Assembly: GCF_001190785.1 (NCBI RefSeq)
Contig: NZ_LGSS01000002.1
Coordinates: forward strand, 1 to 64,000
From: Gottschalkia purinilytica
Lineage (GTDB): Bacteria; Bacillota; Clostridia; Tissierellales; Gottschalkiaceae
DNA: 64,000 nt
Direction: 5' to 3'
A program made the position numbers and the translations under genes. The notes below the pieces were generated by a model. It saw nothing but the letters and a program-made list of their open reading frames with translations, did not search any database and was not told where the DNA came from. Shown in pieces: positions 7,425 to 16,829 of this stretch (positions are counted from its first letter, which is position 1; every line of letters begins with the position of its first letter).

Positions 7425-10055
7425 TTATTCTATAGATCTTATGGCTTCTGTTGTTTCTATTTTATTGACTTGTCTTGACGGACCTAGTGTTGCTATATAT
7501 CCTATTGACAAGTTTATTAATACAACTACTAAATAAAGATCCCATTCTATAAAAAACCTTTTTAATATAAATATATCTTTATACATATATTGCGTGTAAT
7601 ACAAGTAAACTCCTACTTGAATAACAAACGCTATAATACAAGATGCAAAAGCAGATATGACCCCGTACATTAGTCCTTCAAATCTTATCATTTTTCTAAA
7701 CTGTCTATCTGTAAGTCCTATTGCTTTCATAATACCATGTTCTCTTATCCTAGATATTAGATTATAATTTATGTTGTTAAATATACTTAACCCACTTATC
7801 AACATTAAAACTATTGCAATCGAATTTTGTAATAAATTATATTGTCTATTTGATTTTTCACTTTCTTTTCTTATCTCAACATGATCTTCAAAATGAGTCA
7901 TAGGAAACAATTTTGACATTTCTTGAACCTTTTTTCTCAATGTTTCATATTCTGATTTTGTTGCATTATCTTTCATGTCTATTTTGACTACTCTATAGTT
8001 ATCTATTCCTGAAAGTTCTTTAAACATATTTTCTGATATAAACATATGAATCCCTTCTGATAGTGTACCTCTATGATTATTTGGTAATCCATGATAATCG
8101 ACTGTACCTACAACTGTAAATTCTTTGTCTACATATTGAGATTTATATTTTTCATACCGAGATATAATTTCAATATTATTCATATTTTTTTCATAACCCT
8201 CTTTAGGGATAGAGACTTTAACTTTATCTCCAACATTTATATTGAAGGCAGGTTTAAGTTCTCCATCTTCTTTATTCATACTTCCTTTTTTGTTTATTTC
8301 AGGAACATATAATATTGCTAAAGGCTTATCATTCATTTCACTTAAATCAATCTTACTTTCGCCTAATTTTTTATTCAACCGTTCTATATCATCATTTGAT
8401 AAACTCATTAAGGTATTTCTCATTATTTTTTCTTTCTTGTCATCACTTTCAAATGAGAAATTATCTCCATGTTTAACTAGCTCATTTCGATATTTATAAT
8501 CTCCGTCAGTCATATACTTTATATAACTCTGTCCATATTCTCCGTTCATATACTTTTTATCAATTTTAATCCTAGAATAAAGTAGTTGACTAGAATATAT
8601 ATTTTTTACTTGAGGAAGTTTTTTAATATCATTTATCTGTTCTTTAGTATAACCTTTTTTGATAGCAACTTTGTCATCTATATCTAGTCTTAAATCATAA
8701 ATAGCATGTAGTTTATTTACGTAAATTCCTTCCCTTCTAATTAATTCATTTTGAAATGACTGTGCAATAAATAATATACATCCTATTGACATAGATACTA
8801 TTGTAAATAGGATCATCTTTTTATTTCTCTTCAAATTTTTACATGATATCTTTCCTGTTATTGACAGTGACCTTTGTATAATCCCCTTTTTTTCATTAAA
8901 AATTATATTTTTATCTTGAGTACTTTTATTTATAGCATCTATAGGAGATACTTTAATAGTTAATAATACAGCTCTTATACCTGCCAATAAGATGGAACTA
9001 AAAGATACTATCATTGATAATTTAATAGCAAATGTAGAAATAACTACGATATCTATTTTAGTATTTGCTTCTGTAAATAAATTGGTGGTGATTCCTTTAA
9101 ATAACTGTACAGAAGTAACTCCCATTAATATTCCTATTAATACACCTATAGCATATATAATTCCTATCTCTGATAACATTACATATATTATCTGTTTAGA
9201 AGTTGAGCCTATTGCTCTCATGATTCCATACTCTTTCACTCGTTTTAATACTGAAATACTATATATACTGTATATTACCATTCCACCTACAGCCATTAAC
9301 ATCAGTGACATCTTAATTAGATCCCATTCAAGAGCTCCATATTGTCCCATAGCATCCAGTAACATAGGATTTATTCTTATATTCCTTTTCTCCTTTACTC
9401 CTATTTCTTTTGATAAATCATTTATTTCTTTCTTAAGTTTTAATCCTTCCTTAAATTCAACGAATGAATATATATAATCATCATTACCAGATAAATTTTC
9501 TTTATTAAAAGCTACGTATGCTCCTGTTTCTCCTCTAGATTTTGTTGCTGGTATATCTTTAACTATACCTACTAGTTTAAATTCTTTTTCTCCGCCTTTT
9601 TCTAATGGTATTTTTATAGCTTCACCAACTTTTATCTTAAGCTCCATTCTATCTAAAACCCAATTTTCTATTGCAATTTCATTAGATTCTGTAGGAAATT
9701 TCCCCTCTTCCATTTTTGTATTATTCATGTACAGCATATTCTCGTCTACTGAAGATATGTATATTGGTATTCTATCTTCATAGTTCCATATAGCATAGCC
9801 AGCCATGTTTGACACAACTTTTATATTTTTATTTTTCTTTATTTGATTTACTTGGTTCATATTTAGTCGATCATACCTAACATGTTGTGCTCCAGTTGAC
9901 TTTTTAATATCATTAATTTCAGTATTTATTGAACTTTCTGCTAGCGACCCTATAGTTACCATTAAAAACGTACTAAGTGCTATACTTATGATCATTGCAG
10001 CTGCTCTCTTAGGATACTTAAGTATATATTTCAAAGCCATTCTAATATAGTACAA
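7425..10055 (-). CDS. large FtsX-family ABC permease (paralog 1 of module 1)
   Basis: This 876-residue permease has the MacB/FtsX duplicated layout. It has an N-terminal span (about 16-36), an extracellular domain, three spans (about 245-375), a fourth span near 415, a second extracellular domain (about 435-735), and three C-terminal spans. Conserved FtsX text such as KEYGIMRAIGSTSKQ and REHGIMKAIGLTDRQF marks the two coupling helices. Such proteins are energised by a separate ATPase and act mechanically on envelope substrates or peptides. Its TTG start aligns with the starts of its three paralogs and follows AAAGGAG at a slightly long distance. No ATPase lies beside it; the only one in the module is at 19454-20137. 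It probably shares the box-A transcript with the acidic lipoprotein. Confidence 0.88.
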   Translation of the reverse strand: MYYIRMALKYILKYPKRAAAMIISIALSTFLMVTIGSLAESSINTEINDIKKSTGAQHVRYDRLNMNQVNQIKKNKNIKVVSNMAGYAIWNYEDRIPIYISSVDENMLYMNNTKMEEGKFPTESNEIAIENWVLDRMELKIKVGEAIKIPLEKGGEKEFKLVGIVKDIPATKSRGETGAYVAFNKENLSGNDDYIYSFVEFKEGLKLKKEINDLSKEIGVKEKRNIRINPMLLDAMGQYGALEWDLIKMSLMLMAVGGMVIYSIYSISVLKRVKEYGIMRAIGSTSKQIIYVMLSEIGIIYAIGVLIGILMGVTSVQLFKGITTNLFTEANTKIDIVVISTFAIKLSMIVSFSSILLAGIRAVLLTIKVSPIDAINKSTQDKNIIFNEKKGIIQRSLSITGKISCKNLKRNKKMILFTIVSMSIGCILFIAQSFQNELIRREGIYVNKLHAIYDLRLDIDDKVAIKKGYTKEQINDIKKLPQVKNIYSSQLLYSRIKIDKKYMNGEYGQSYIKYMTDGDYKYRNELVKHGDNFSFESDDKKEKIMRNTLMSLSNDDIERLNKKLGESKIDLSEMNDKPLAILYVPEINKKGSMNKEDGELKPAFNINVGDKVKVSIPKEGYEKNMNNIEIISRYEKYKSQYVDKEFTVVGTVDYHGLPNNHRGTLSEGIHMFISENMFKELSGIDNYRVVKIDMKDNATKSEYETLRKKVQEMSKLFPMTHFEDHVEIRKESEKSNRQYNLLQNSIAIVLMLISGLSIFNNINYNLISRIREHGIMKAIGLTDRQFRKMIRFEGLMYGVISAFASCIIAFVIQVGVYLYYTQYMYKDIFILKRFFIEWDLYLVVVLINLSIGYIATLGPSRQVNKIETTEAIRSIE

Positions 10056-10123
10056 TAATTTTCACACTCCTTTCTTATAAGATATCATTTCAAATTATAT
10101 TCATATCTATATAAAATAATAGA

Positions 10124-10162
10124 GGTTGTCTTAAAAGTATCTAATATACTTTTAAGACAGCC
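10124..10162 (-). terminator. hairpin between lipoprotein and permease 1
   Basis: A strong hairpin has arms GGCTGTCTTAAAAGTA and TACTTTTAAGACAACC. The T tract after it on the minus strand is weak (CTATTATTTTA), so it may be only a partial terminator or a processing site. Read-through could feed the permease gene, for which I see no other clear promoter. Confidence 0.55.
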
Positions 10163-10244
10163 CCTATCCTAGTAAATCTTATTAAGAAATCTTTTACAAC
10201 TAAATTATATGGTTTAATTTAAAAGCATCGACAGGAGAATATTC

Positions 10245-10544
10245 TTAGTTTCCAGGTTTCTCTTCTGAACCTGATTTTTCAGAGTCATCTGTTTTTTCAG
10301 CTTCTGAATCTTTTTCGTCAGATTTATCTGTTGATTCAGATTCTGAATCTTTTTTGTCAGAATCTTCTTTGTTAGAATCTTCTGTTGTTTCAGATTCTTT
10401 AGAATCTTGTCCTTCAGTTTCTGCTTCTGTTTCTGTTTGTGTTTCATTTGAATCTTTATTGTTATTCTTCTCACATCCGTATAGTCCAAAAGATGCTACC
10501 ATAAGCCCTGCTAATGCTAAAGATAATAATTTTTTTCTATTCAA
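10245..10544 (-). CDS. small, highly acidic lipoprotein
   Basis: This is a 99-residue lipoprotein. The signal region MNRKKLLSLALAGLMVASFG leads to lipobox LYGC, with Cys24 the lipidated residue. The remaining 75 residues are low-complexity and rich in Ser, Asp, Glu and Lys; I count 28 acidic residues and 11 lysines, a net charge near -17. No fold or motif is recognisable. The start is TTG, 9 bases after GAGGAG. It is the first gene downstream of promoter box A, so it should be induced together with the module 1 permeases. Binding of cationic peptides at the membrane surface would fit the charge, but that is inference. An overlapping open frame at 10214-10489 is a shadow. Confidence 0.8.
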   Translation of the reverse strand: MNRKKLLSLALAGLMVASFGLYGCEKNNNKDSNETQTETEAETEGQDSKESETTEDSNKEDSDKKDSESESTDKSDEKDSEAEKTDDSEKSGSEEKPGN

Positions 10545-10606
10545 AAAACCACTCCTCTATAGTTATTTATTACATGATATATTTTTCCTGTCGTATGTCA
10601 TATACA

Positions 10607-10660
10607 ATGTTACCACCCTTACCTTACAATATCCTTTAAACTTCCTTACAGTTTTGTAAA
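10607..10660 (-). promoter_or_regulatory. module 1 promoter/operator box A
   Basis: A 40-bp box (10621-10660) begins TTTACAAAACTGTAAG on the minus strand and contains TTTAAA and a distal TTGTAAGGT. It is followed after exactly 8 bp by the extended -10 TGGTAACAT (10607-10615). The core TTACA-AAAC-TGTAA fits the TnACA-N4-TGTAA site described for BceR-type regulators. It drives the lipoprotein and probably permease 1. Confidence 0.75.
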
Positions 10661-10696
10661 GTAGACAAAAATAAATAAACTACGGAGTGGTGTGTT

Positions 10697-13294
10697 CTAT
10701 TCTACAGACCTTATAGCTTCTGTTATTTCTATTTTATTAACTTGTCTTGTTGGTTCTAAAGTTGCTATATATCCAATAAATAAGTTTAAAAGTATAACTA
10801 TAAGATAAGGCTTAAATTCTATAAAAAACCCTTTTATTGATACTGCGTCTTCACAATATGCATAATAAAGATAAAATGTAAGCTGAGAAATAAACCCTAC
10901 TATACAAGATACAGCTGCTGATATACCTCCATACATTAGTCCTTCAAAACTTATCATTCTTCTAAATTGCTTTTCTGTAAGACCTACTGCCTTTAAAACT
11001 CCATATTCTCTTATTCTAGATGCAAGATTATAATTTATATTATTGAATATACTTAATCCACTTATTAATATTAAAACTAATATAACTCCATACTCTAAGA
11101 TTTGTCTTTGATTTCCAGAGTTCATAATTTCTTTATTTTTTTCAAAGTTATCTTGAAAATAAGTACCAGGTATAGTATCCGACAGCTTATAGACTTTATT
11201 TCTCACTGTTTTATAGTCAGCCCCTTCTTTCATATCTATTTCAAGATATCTATATATATCTATATCTGTAATTTTTCTAAATATATTTTTAGATATAATT
11301 GCATCTGGAGTATTACCAAGACTCATATAATTGTCTATAGGAATGTTGTCTACAATACCTATAATTGTAAACTCTTTATCCACATATTTAGACTTATATT
11401 GTTCATAATTAGATAATATTTGAAAGCTATCAGTTAAATCATCATAACTTTCTTTTGGAATAGATAAGCTTATTTTATCACCTACATCTATATTAAACAC
11501 TGGCTGCATATTTTCATCATTAGGATCTTTTGATTTTTTACTCTCTGGAATATATATTATAGCTACATTTTCTTCATTCATTTTATTTATATCTATTTTT
11601 CCTTTTATTAAAGATTTTCTTAATTTATTTAACCCTTTATCTGATAATCCAAAAGTATTACTTCTAAGAACTAGCTGTTTATCATTATCTTTCTCTAAAG
11701 AAAATCCTCCTATCTGTGGTACATATCTATAGCCTTCCATATATTCTAAATAGTTACTTCCATATTCTCCATTTATATATTTTTTATCTATTTTAATATT
11801 ATTTTCAATAATCTGAGTAGCTATTACTTCTGATATTTCAGGTAGTTCTCTTAAGTTTTTAATTTGTTTCTCATTATATCCTATCTTCATAGGTGACGTA
11901 CCATTAACATTTACTTCGAAATCGTACTTTGTTCCAAAGAATGTATTCATACGATATTCTAGATCTCTTCCAAAAAAACTATATCTAAATGTTGTAGTTA
12001 AAAATATAGTACATCCTATACACATAGCTAATATAGTAAATACAAACGTCTTTTTATTTCTTTTTATATTCTTAAATGAAATTCTTTTAGATATGCTAAG
12101 TAATCTATCTATAAAACTTTCTTTATCATTAAAAAATATTTTACTATCTTGAGTATTTTTATTTATTGCTTCAATAGGAGAAACTCTGACAGACAACACT
12201 ATAGCCCTTATACCTGCTAGTAATATAGATGCCAATGTCGTAATCATAGATAATCTAACTGCAAATGATGGTATGACAATTGTATCTAGTTTAATTTTTC
12301 CTGTGTAGAATAAATCTATAGTACTACCCTTAAGCATATACATGGCAGAAACACCAAGTATTGTTCCTATCAAAATACCTATTATATAAATAATTACTAT
12401 TTCTAATATTATTATATAAGCGATCTGACTCGATGTAGATCCTATTGCTCTTATTATTCCATACTCCTGCATTCTTTTTAATACAGATATGCTATATAAG
12501 CTATATATTACCATTCCTCCTATTAACATTAATGTTGAAGAAATTTTGACTAGTTCCCAGTCTGTATTGTCTAGTTGTCCCATGGCCTGAAGTAATTCTT
12601 TATTAAGAGTTAAATGCTTCTCTTCTTTTATGTTCAAGCCTTTTGCAAGCTTTTTTATTTCGTTTCTTGTCTTTACTCCATCCTTAAATTCAACAAGTAA
12701 ATTTATACTGTTTTCTTTTCCTAATAAACGTTCTTTATTGAATGCTACAAAGGCTTCAAGTGTCCCTGTGGATTTTTCATCCATTCGATCCTTTATTATA
12801 CCTGATAGTTTAAACTGCTTTATTTTCTTTCCCTCTTTTAAAGGTATTTCTATAGTTTGTCCTAATTCGTGTTTAAGTTCAAGCCTGTCCAAAACCCATT
12901 CTTCAATTGCAATTTCATTAGATTTTGTAGGAAACCTTCCTTCTTTCATTTTGGTGGCTTCCATGTATAATATATTTGAATCTGCTGCAATCATATTAAC
13001 TAATAATTGATTCTTATCATTCCATCCATTATAGTAAACTGTATTTGATATCCTTTTTACATTCCTATTGCTCTTTACCTTTTCTACTTGATTTAGATTA
13101 ATACCACCATATGTAACATGTTGAGCCCCATCAATTTTTTTAGCGGTATTTATATTAATAACTTTAGAACTTTCATTCATAGAACCTATGGTTATTATTA
13201 AAAACGAGCTTAAAGTAATAGCTAGTACCATTGCAAAAGAACGTTTGGAATATTTTATTATGTATTTCCATGCTATTTTTATATAAGTTAACAT
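10697..13294 (-). CDS. large FtsX-family ABC permease (paralog 2 of module 1)
   Basis: This 865-residue paralog has the same architecture as the 7425-10055 protein: a first span at about 16-36, two extracellular regions, and two FtsX blocks marked by QEYGIIRAIGSTSSQI and REYGVLKAVGLTEKQF. It ends with the shared TRQVNKIEITEAIRSVE tail. The ATG follows AAAGGAGG. It is a single-gene unit under promoter box B, with no ATPase of its own and no clear terminator before box A. The extracellular domains differ most between the paralogs (for example around residues 425-560), while membrane parts are well conserved. That pattern fits diversification of substrate contact over a shared motor. Confidence 0.88.
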   Translation of the reverse strand: MLTYIKIAWKYIIKYSKRSFAMVLAITLSSFLIITIGSMNESSKVININTAKKIDGAQHVTYGGINLNQVEKVKSNRNVKRISNTVYYNGWNDKNQLLVNMIAADSNILYMEATKMKEGRFPTKSNEIAIEEWVLDRLELKHELGQTIEIPLKEGKKIKQFKLSGIIKDRMDEKSTGTLEAFVAFNKERLLGKENSINLLVEFKDGVKTRNEIKKLAKGLNIKEEKHLTLNKELLQAMGQLDNTDWELVKISSTLMLIGGMVIYSLYSISVLKRMQEYGIIRAIGSTSSQIAYIIILEIVIIYIIGILIGTILGVSAMYMLKGSTIDLFYTGKIKLDTIVIPSFAVRLSMITTLASILLAGIRAIVLSVRVSPIEAINKNTQDSKIFFNDKESFIDRLLSISKRISFKNIKRNKKTFVFTILAMCIGCTIFLTTTFRYSFFGRDLEYRMNTFFGTKYDFEVNVNGTSPMKIGYNEKQIKNLRELPEISEVIATQIIENNIKIDKKYINGEYGSNYLEYMEGYRYVPQIGGFSLEKDNDKQLVLRSNTFGLSDKGLNKLRKSLIKGKIDINKMNEENVAIIYIPESKKSKDPNDENMQPVFNIDVGDKISLSIPKESYDDLTDSFQILSNYEQYKSKYVDKEFTIIGIVDNIPIDNYMSLGNTPDAIISKNIFRKITDIDIYRYLEIDMKEGADYKTVRNKVYKLSDTIPGTYFQDNFEKNKEIMNSGNQRQILEYGVILVLILISGLSIFNNINYNLASRIREYGVLKAVGLTEKQFRRMISFEGLMYGGISAAVSCIVGFISQLTFYLYYAYCEDAVSIKGFFIEFKPYLIVILLNLFIGYIATLEPTRQVNKIEITEAIRSVE

Positions 13295-13416
13295 GTAATC
13301 CTCCTTTCTTTATTTAAGCTTTAAACTTAAATGTTTCTATTTAACTTTACTTTATTTTTCATTTACCAAATTTCAATATATTACATACATTTCAAATTTG
13401 ATAATCTCACATAAAG

Positions 13417-13470
13417 ATAATAACATTCATACCTTACAATATAATTTAAACTCTCTTACAGTTTTGTAAA
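13417..13470 (-). promoter_or_regulatory. module 1 promoter/operator box B
   Basis: The 40-bp box at 13431-13470 repeats box A with differences only in the variable spacers. It is followed after 8 bp by the extended -10 TGTTATTAT (13417-13425). It lies about 120 bp upstream of permease 2 (start 13294). Confidence 0.75.
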
Positions 13471-13518
13471 ATTAGTAATTTAATTAATGATGATACTAAT
13501 AATAGTAGTTATAAAAAA

Positions 13519-13540
13519 AGAAACTGACTAAACAGTTTCT
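13519..13540 (-). terminator. terminator after the truncated permease
   Basis: AGAAACTG and CAGTTTCT form a short hairpin followed by seven T residues on the minus strand. It lies 20 bp beyond the stop of the broken permease and upstream of box B. Confidence 0.7.
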
Positions 13541-13559
13541 TTTATATCCTTATAAAACC

Positions 13560-14720
13560 TTAAACTTTTTGTGCATATTGAGATTTATACTTTTTTATAT
13601 TCATAGGTGATAACTTAATAGTTAATAATCCTACCATTATACCTGTTAGTATCCCAATCACTAAGGATACTATTGTAGATAACTTAATAGCAAATGTAGA
13701 AATAACTATAGTATCTAATTTATTCATTCCCATTGTAAACAAACTAATGGTAATTCCTTTAAATAGATATATAGAAAAAATCCCCATTATTGTACCTAAT
13801 AGTGTACCTATTATATATATGATACCTATTTCTGATAATATTGTATATATTATTTGCTTAGAAGTAGAACCTATTGCCCTCATTATTCCATATTCTTGTA
13901 TTCTTCTTAATGCTGAAATGCTATATATGCTATATACTATCATTCCACCTATAATCATTAATATTAATGATGTTTTAATTAAATCCCAATTAATTGCTTC
14001 AAGTTGACCTATAGTAGAAAGTAATATCCTATTTAATATTATGTTCTTTTTATTTTTTATTCCAATTTCTTTTGCTAATTTGTAGGTTTCATCTTTAATA
14101 TCTAATCCTTTTTTAAATTGAACAAATGAGTATATATGATTTTTATTATTAGTTAAATTTTCTTTATTAAAAGCTATGTATGCTTGAAGCTGTCCTATAG
14201 ATTTTATTTCTGATCTATCATTAATTATTCCTACCAACTTGAACTTTTTTTCTTTTCCTTCCTCTAATGGTATATTTATAGTTTGTCCAAGTTTATTGGG
14301 AAGTCTTAGCTTCTCTAAAACCCACATTTCCATTGCTATCTCATTAGAATTGGTAGGAAATCTTCCCTCTGATATTTTTGTTGCATCCATATATAATATA
14401 TTTTTATCTGCTGAAAATATACTAACTGATAGTTTGTCTTTATAATTCCATTCTTTATAGTAAGATGAATTTGCTAATACTTTTACATTTTTATTTTTTC
14501 TTATTTTGTTCACTTGGTCTATCTTAAGCCTATTATATCTAACATGTTGAATCCCAACCAACTTTTTCGCACTATTAACATTAGTCATTCTCGAACTCTC
14601 CGTCAAAGAACCTATAGTTATTATTAAAAACGTACTAAGTGCAATGATTATAACCATAGTAATTGAGCTCTCAGTATATTTTCGTATGTATTTCCAACCT
14701 ACCTTAATATATGTCGACAA
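13560..14720 (-). pseudogene. FtsX-family permease remnant with internal deletion (paralog 3 of module 1)
   Basis: Only 386 codons remain where the paralogs have 865-876. The first 370 or so residues align along their whole length with the others, from MSTYIKVGWKYI through YGIMRAIGSTSKQI to the SPM segment. The text then jumps to KKYKSQYAQKV and stops. KYKSQY belongs far downstream in intact paralogs (before VDKEF, near residue 650), so roughly 280 residues between the two points are missing, and the frame is lost soon after the join. The protein would lack the second FtsX block and is unlikely to work as a full permease. A half-size product is possible because the ribosome site AAAGGAGG and the TTG start are intact. 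It is the last gene of the box-C unit. Confidence 0.8.
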
Positions 14721-14791
14721 TATGATCCTCCTTTCCTATAAGCATACTATTGTAAAATATATAAATACAGAATACATATTCATTACTTGAC

Positions 14792-15637
14792 TTAAAATAA
14801 TAGATCTTTAAGTTTTTTATTTGAAGGTACATTTATTCTCTTAAGTTCGTATAATCCATCTGATATATTAGCATATTTACTCTTAGTAGTAAGGGTAACT
14901 TTAAAGTTCAGTTTTTTCAGAACCTCTTCATTTGTAGAATTATATTTTCCATATGGATAAGCGTAAACATAAGACTCACTTCCCACTTTTTCCTTAATGA
15001 GTTTAATGATCTTATCTGTATCCTTTGTAAACCTATCATAGTGAGATTTTTTACTTTCTTTAGTCTTAGACAATACACCTTCTCCATGATTAGGGCTTTC
15101 TTTGTAATAATGAAGATCATATGTATGAGGCTGTATTTCTACAAGTCCACTTTCAAACATCTCTTTTGCTTGTTCCCAAGAAAAATAAGAGTATCTTGGA
15201 TCATTATTATATTTGATTATCCCCAATCTAGAACCTACTACGAATATAGTAGCTTTCATGTTGTTTTTCTTCAAAATAGGATAGGCATACTTGTAATTAT
15301 TATCATATCCATCATCAAATGTTATAATTATAGGTTTTCCTGGTAGCTTAGCTCTTCCTTCTTTGTAATCTATTAATTCTTTAAAAGATATAGTATTATA
15401 TCCATTCTTTTTCAAATACTCCATGTCTTCTTCAAATCTTTTATCAGTTACTGTTATTAAATTAGTTTTACTAGGATCTTTTACAACATGATGATACATA
15501 AGTATGGGAATATGTTCATTTCCCATTGCTTTCACTTTCATGTTCTTTGTAAATAAATTTTTTATATATGAAGCTATTAATACAAAGCAGATTACGAGTA
15601 TAGTACTATATAATAGTTTTCTTTTAATTTTAATCAC
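14792..15637 (-). CDS. membrane-anchored polysaccharide deacetylase (NodB family)
   Basis: This 281-residue protein has an N-terminal membrane anchor at about residues 8-26 and an extracellular NodB-type domain. The metal site is seen as TFDDGYDNN near residue 105, and the earlier HHV segment fits family motif variants. PHTYDLHYY near 172 supplies the metal-binding His motif, and YAYPYGKYN near 235 matches the later conserved block. It should remove acetyl groups from peptidoglycan or another envelope glycan, a change that gives resistance to lysozyme or cationic peptides in related bacteria. The apparent start is GTG, very close to a weak AGGAA, so translation may be inefficient or the start slightly different. 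It lies between the acyltransferase and the broken permease under box C. Confidence 0.85.
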   Translation of the reverse strand: MIKIKRKLLYSTILVICFVLIASYIKNLFTKNMKVKAMGNEHIPILMYHHVVKDPSKTNLITVTDKRFEEDMEYLKKNGYNTISFKELIDYKEGRAKLPGKPIIITFDDGYDNNYKYAYPILKKNNMKATIFVVGSRLGIIKYNNDPRYSYFSWEQAKEMFESGLVEIQPHTYDLHYYKESPNHGEGVLSKTKESKKSHYDRFTKDTDKIIKLIKEKVGSESYVYAYPYGKYNSTNEEVLKKLNFKVTLTTKSKYANISDGLYELKRINVPSNKKLKDLLF

Positions 15638-15696
15638 TTCCTAATAAAATGAATTTTAGTTTTTATATACTTTAAAGCTTAGTTGTATATTAAACT

Positions 15697-16695
15697 TTAT
15701 AAATTTTCTTTATAATCTACTACAATTACCTTAGACTTCCCTCCGGTTATTAAATTAGCTAAAGATGACCATAATAACTTTCCTATATCTAAAATGTGTA
15801 AACAAATAATTATTGTAAAAATAGATACTAACAAAGGTACTTTGATTTCTAAGATATATTTTAAAAAGTGTATAATAAATAAATGTATTAGATAAATACC
15901 AAAGCTCTTTTGTCCTATACTGGCTAGAGTATTTTTCCCAGGTACTTCTCTTTGTTCAAAGATAGCAATAATCAGTACAGTTACACCAATAGCAAGTGGA
16001 AACAAACTAGAACGGTTATACATATAGCCAACAGTGTTTGTCCAAAAAGGTAATAAAGTACCAATTACTGTAACCAAACTAGATAAAAGAATAACTTTCA
16101 AACGATGATTATTAATGTATCTAAATATATTCTGTCTGCCTGCTACTATCATCCCTAATGCTAAAAATCCCCACCATTTACCTGGGTTAATTCCATTATA
16201 AGTAATTAATTTAATACCATAAGACTTCTGTATTTCTAATGCTAGGCATATAGCAAAATTGCTAAATACCATAAACCACATACAATAATACCTAAGTTTG
16301 TATTTTATTTTATATAGAAACGGAGCAAGTAGTGTAAAAATCATATAATGAATTATAAAGTAGAGATGTACAGCAGTTTCACCTAAAATAACATCTAAAA
16401 ATGTAAACCCTTTGCCATCAACCATAAAAAAATATAAACCATATATCAATGAAATTATAATAAACGGTAGATATATTCTTTTTATTCTTTTCATAGAATA
16501 TTTAATCCATGGCTGTTGTGCTCCTTTATTCATATAAAAACCTTGAATCATGAAAAATGCAGGTACTGCCTAACGACCAACCTCTCCTATAAATATATCT
16601 ATTTTCCCTTTTCCACGAAAAGCATGTACTAAAATAACGGTAATAATAGCTGAACCTTTTAATACGTCAACTGTTACATTGCGTTTATTTGTCAT
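15697..16695 (-). pseudogene. acyltransferase-3 family membrane protein with in-frame amber stop
   Basis: A full-length 332-codon acyltransferase frame starts at the ATG at 16695, which has AAGGAG upstream. It opens MTNKRNVTVDVLKGSAIITV, the usual start of membrane O-acyltransferases, with the family His in LVHAF at residue 24. Codon 42 (16570-16572) is TAG, between GEVGR and AVPAFF. Everything after it stays in frame to 15697 and encodes about nine membrane spans. A reinitiation product could begin at ATG 16551 but would lack the first span and the His. The TAG could come from a CAG Gln codon by one change. The predicted role would be acylation of an envelope polymer. It is the first gene downstream of box C. 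Confidence 0.8.
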
Positions 16696-16729
16696 TATTA
16701 GTTCTCCTTCCACTTGTTTCTACAAAAGA

Positions 16730-16783
16730 ATAATATCATTCGCACCTTACAAGATGATTTAAGCATTCTTACAGTTTTGTAAA
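16730..16783 (-). promoter_or_regulatory. module 1 promoter/operator box C
   Basis: The 40-bp box at 16744-16783 shares the TTTACAAAACTGTAAG head and TTGTAAGGT tail. It is followed after 8 bp by the extended -10 TGATATTAT (16730-16738). It lies 35 bp upstream of the acyltransferase start and also drives the deacetylase and the broken permease. Confidence 0.75.
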
Positions 16784-16804
16784 GTTGTTTCTAAACATAA
16801 AAAA

Positions 16805-16826
16805 AGAAACTATTTAAATAGTTTCT
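16805..16826 (-). terminator. terminator after permease 4
   Basis: The perfect palindrome of arms AGAAACTATTT and AAATAGTTTCT is flanked by A and T runs. It lies immediately beyond the stop of the 16830-19460 permease. Confidence 0.75.
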
Positions 16827-16829
16827 TTT

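Noticed and set aside
8992-9477. 161-codon plus-strand frame (and a similar one at 18397-18876)
   Set aside because: Both lie antisense within the membrane region of FtsX paralogs, at matching positions. Long antisense frames are expected there, and neither resembles a known protein.
10214-10489. Lys/Gln-rich open frame on the minus strand
   Set aside because: It overlaps the acidic lipoprotein in another frame; its unusual composition follows from the repetitive codons of that gene, and it has no ribosome site.
16570-16572. TAG read as pyrrolysine or programmed read-through
   Set aside because: The acyltransferase family has no reason to carry pyrrolysine, no pyl genes or stem structure are seen, and one base change explains the stop.
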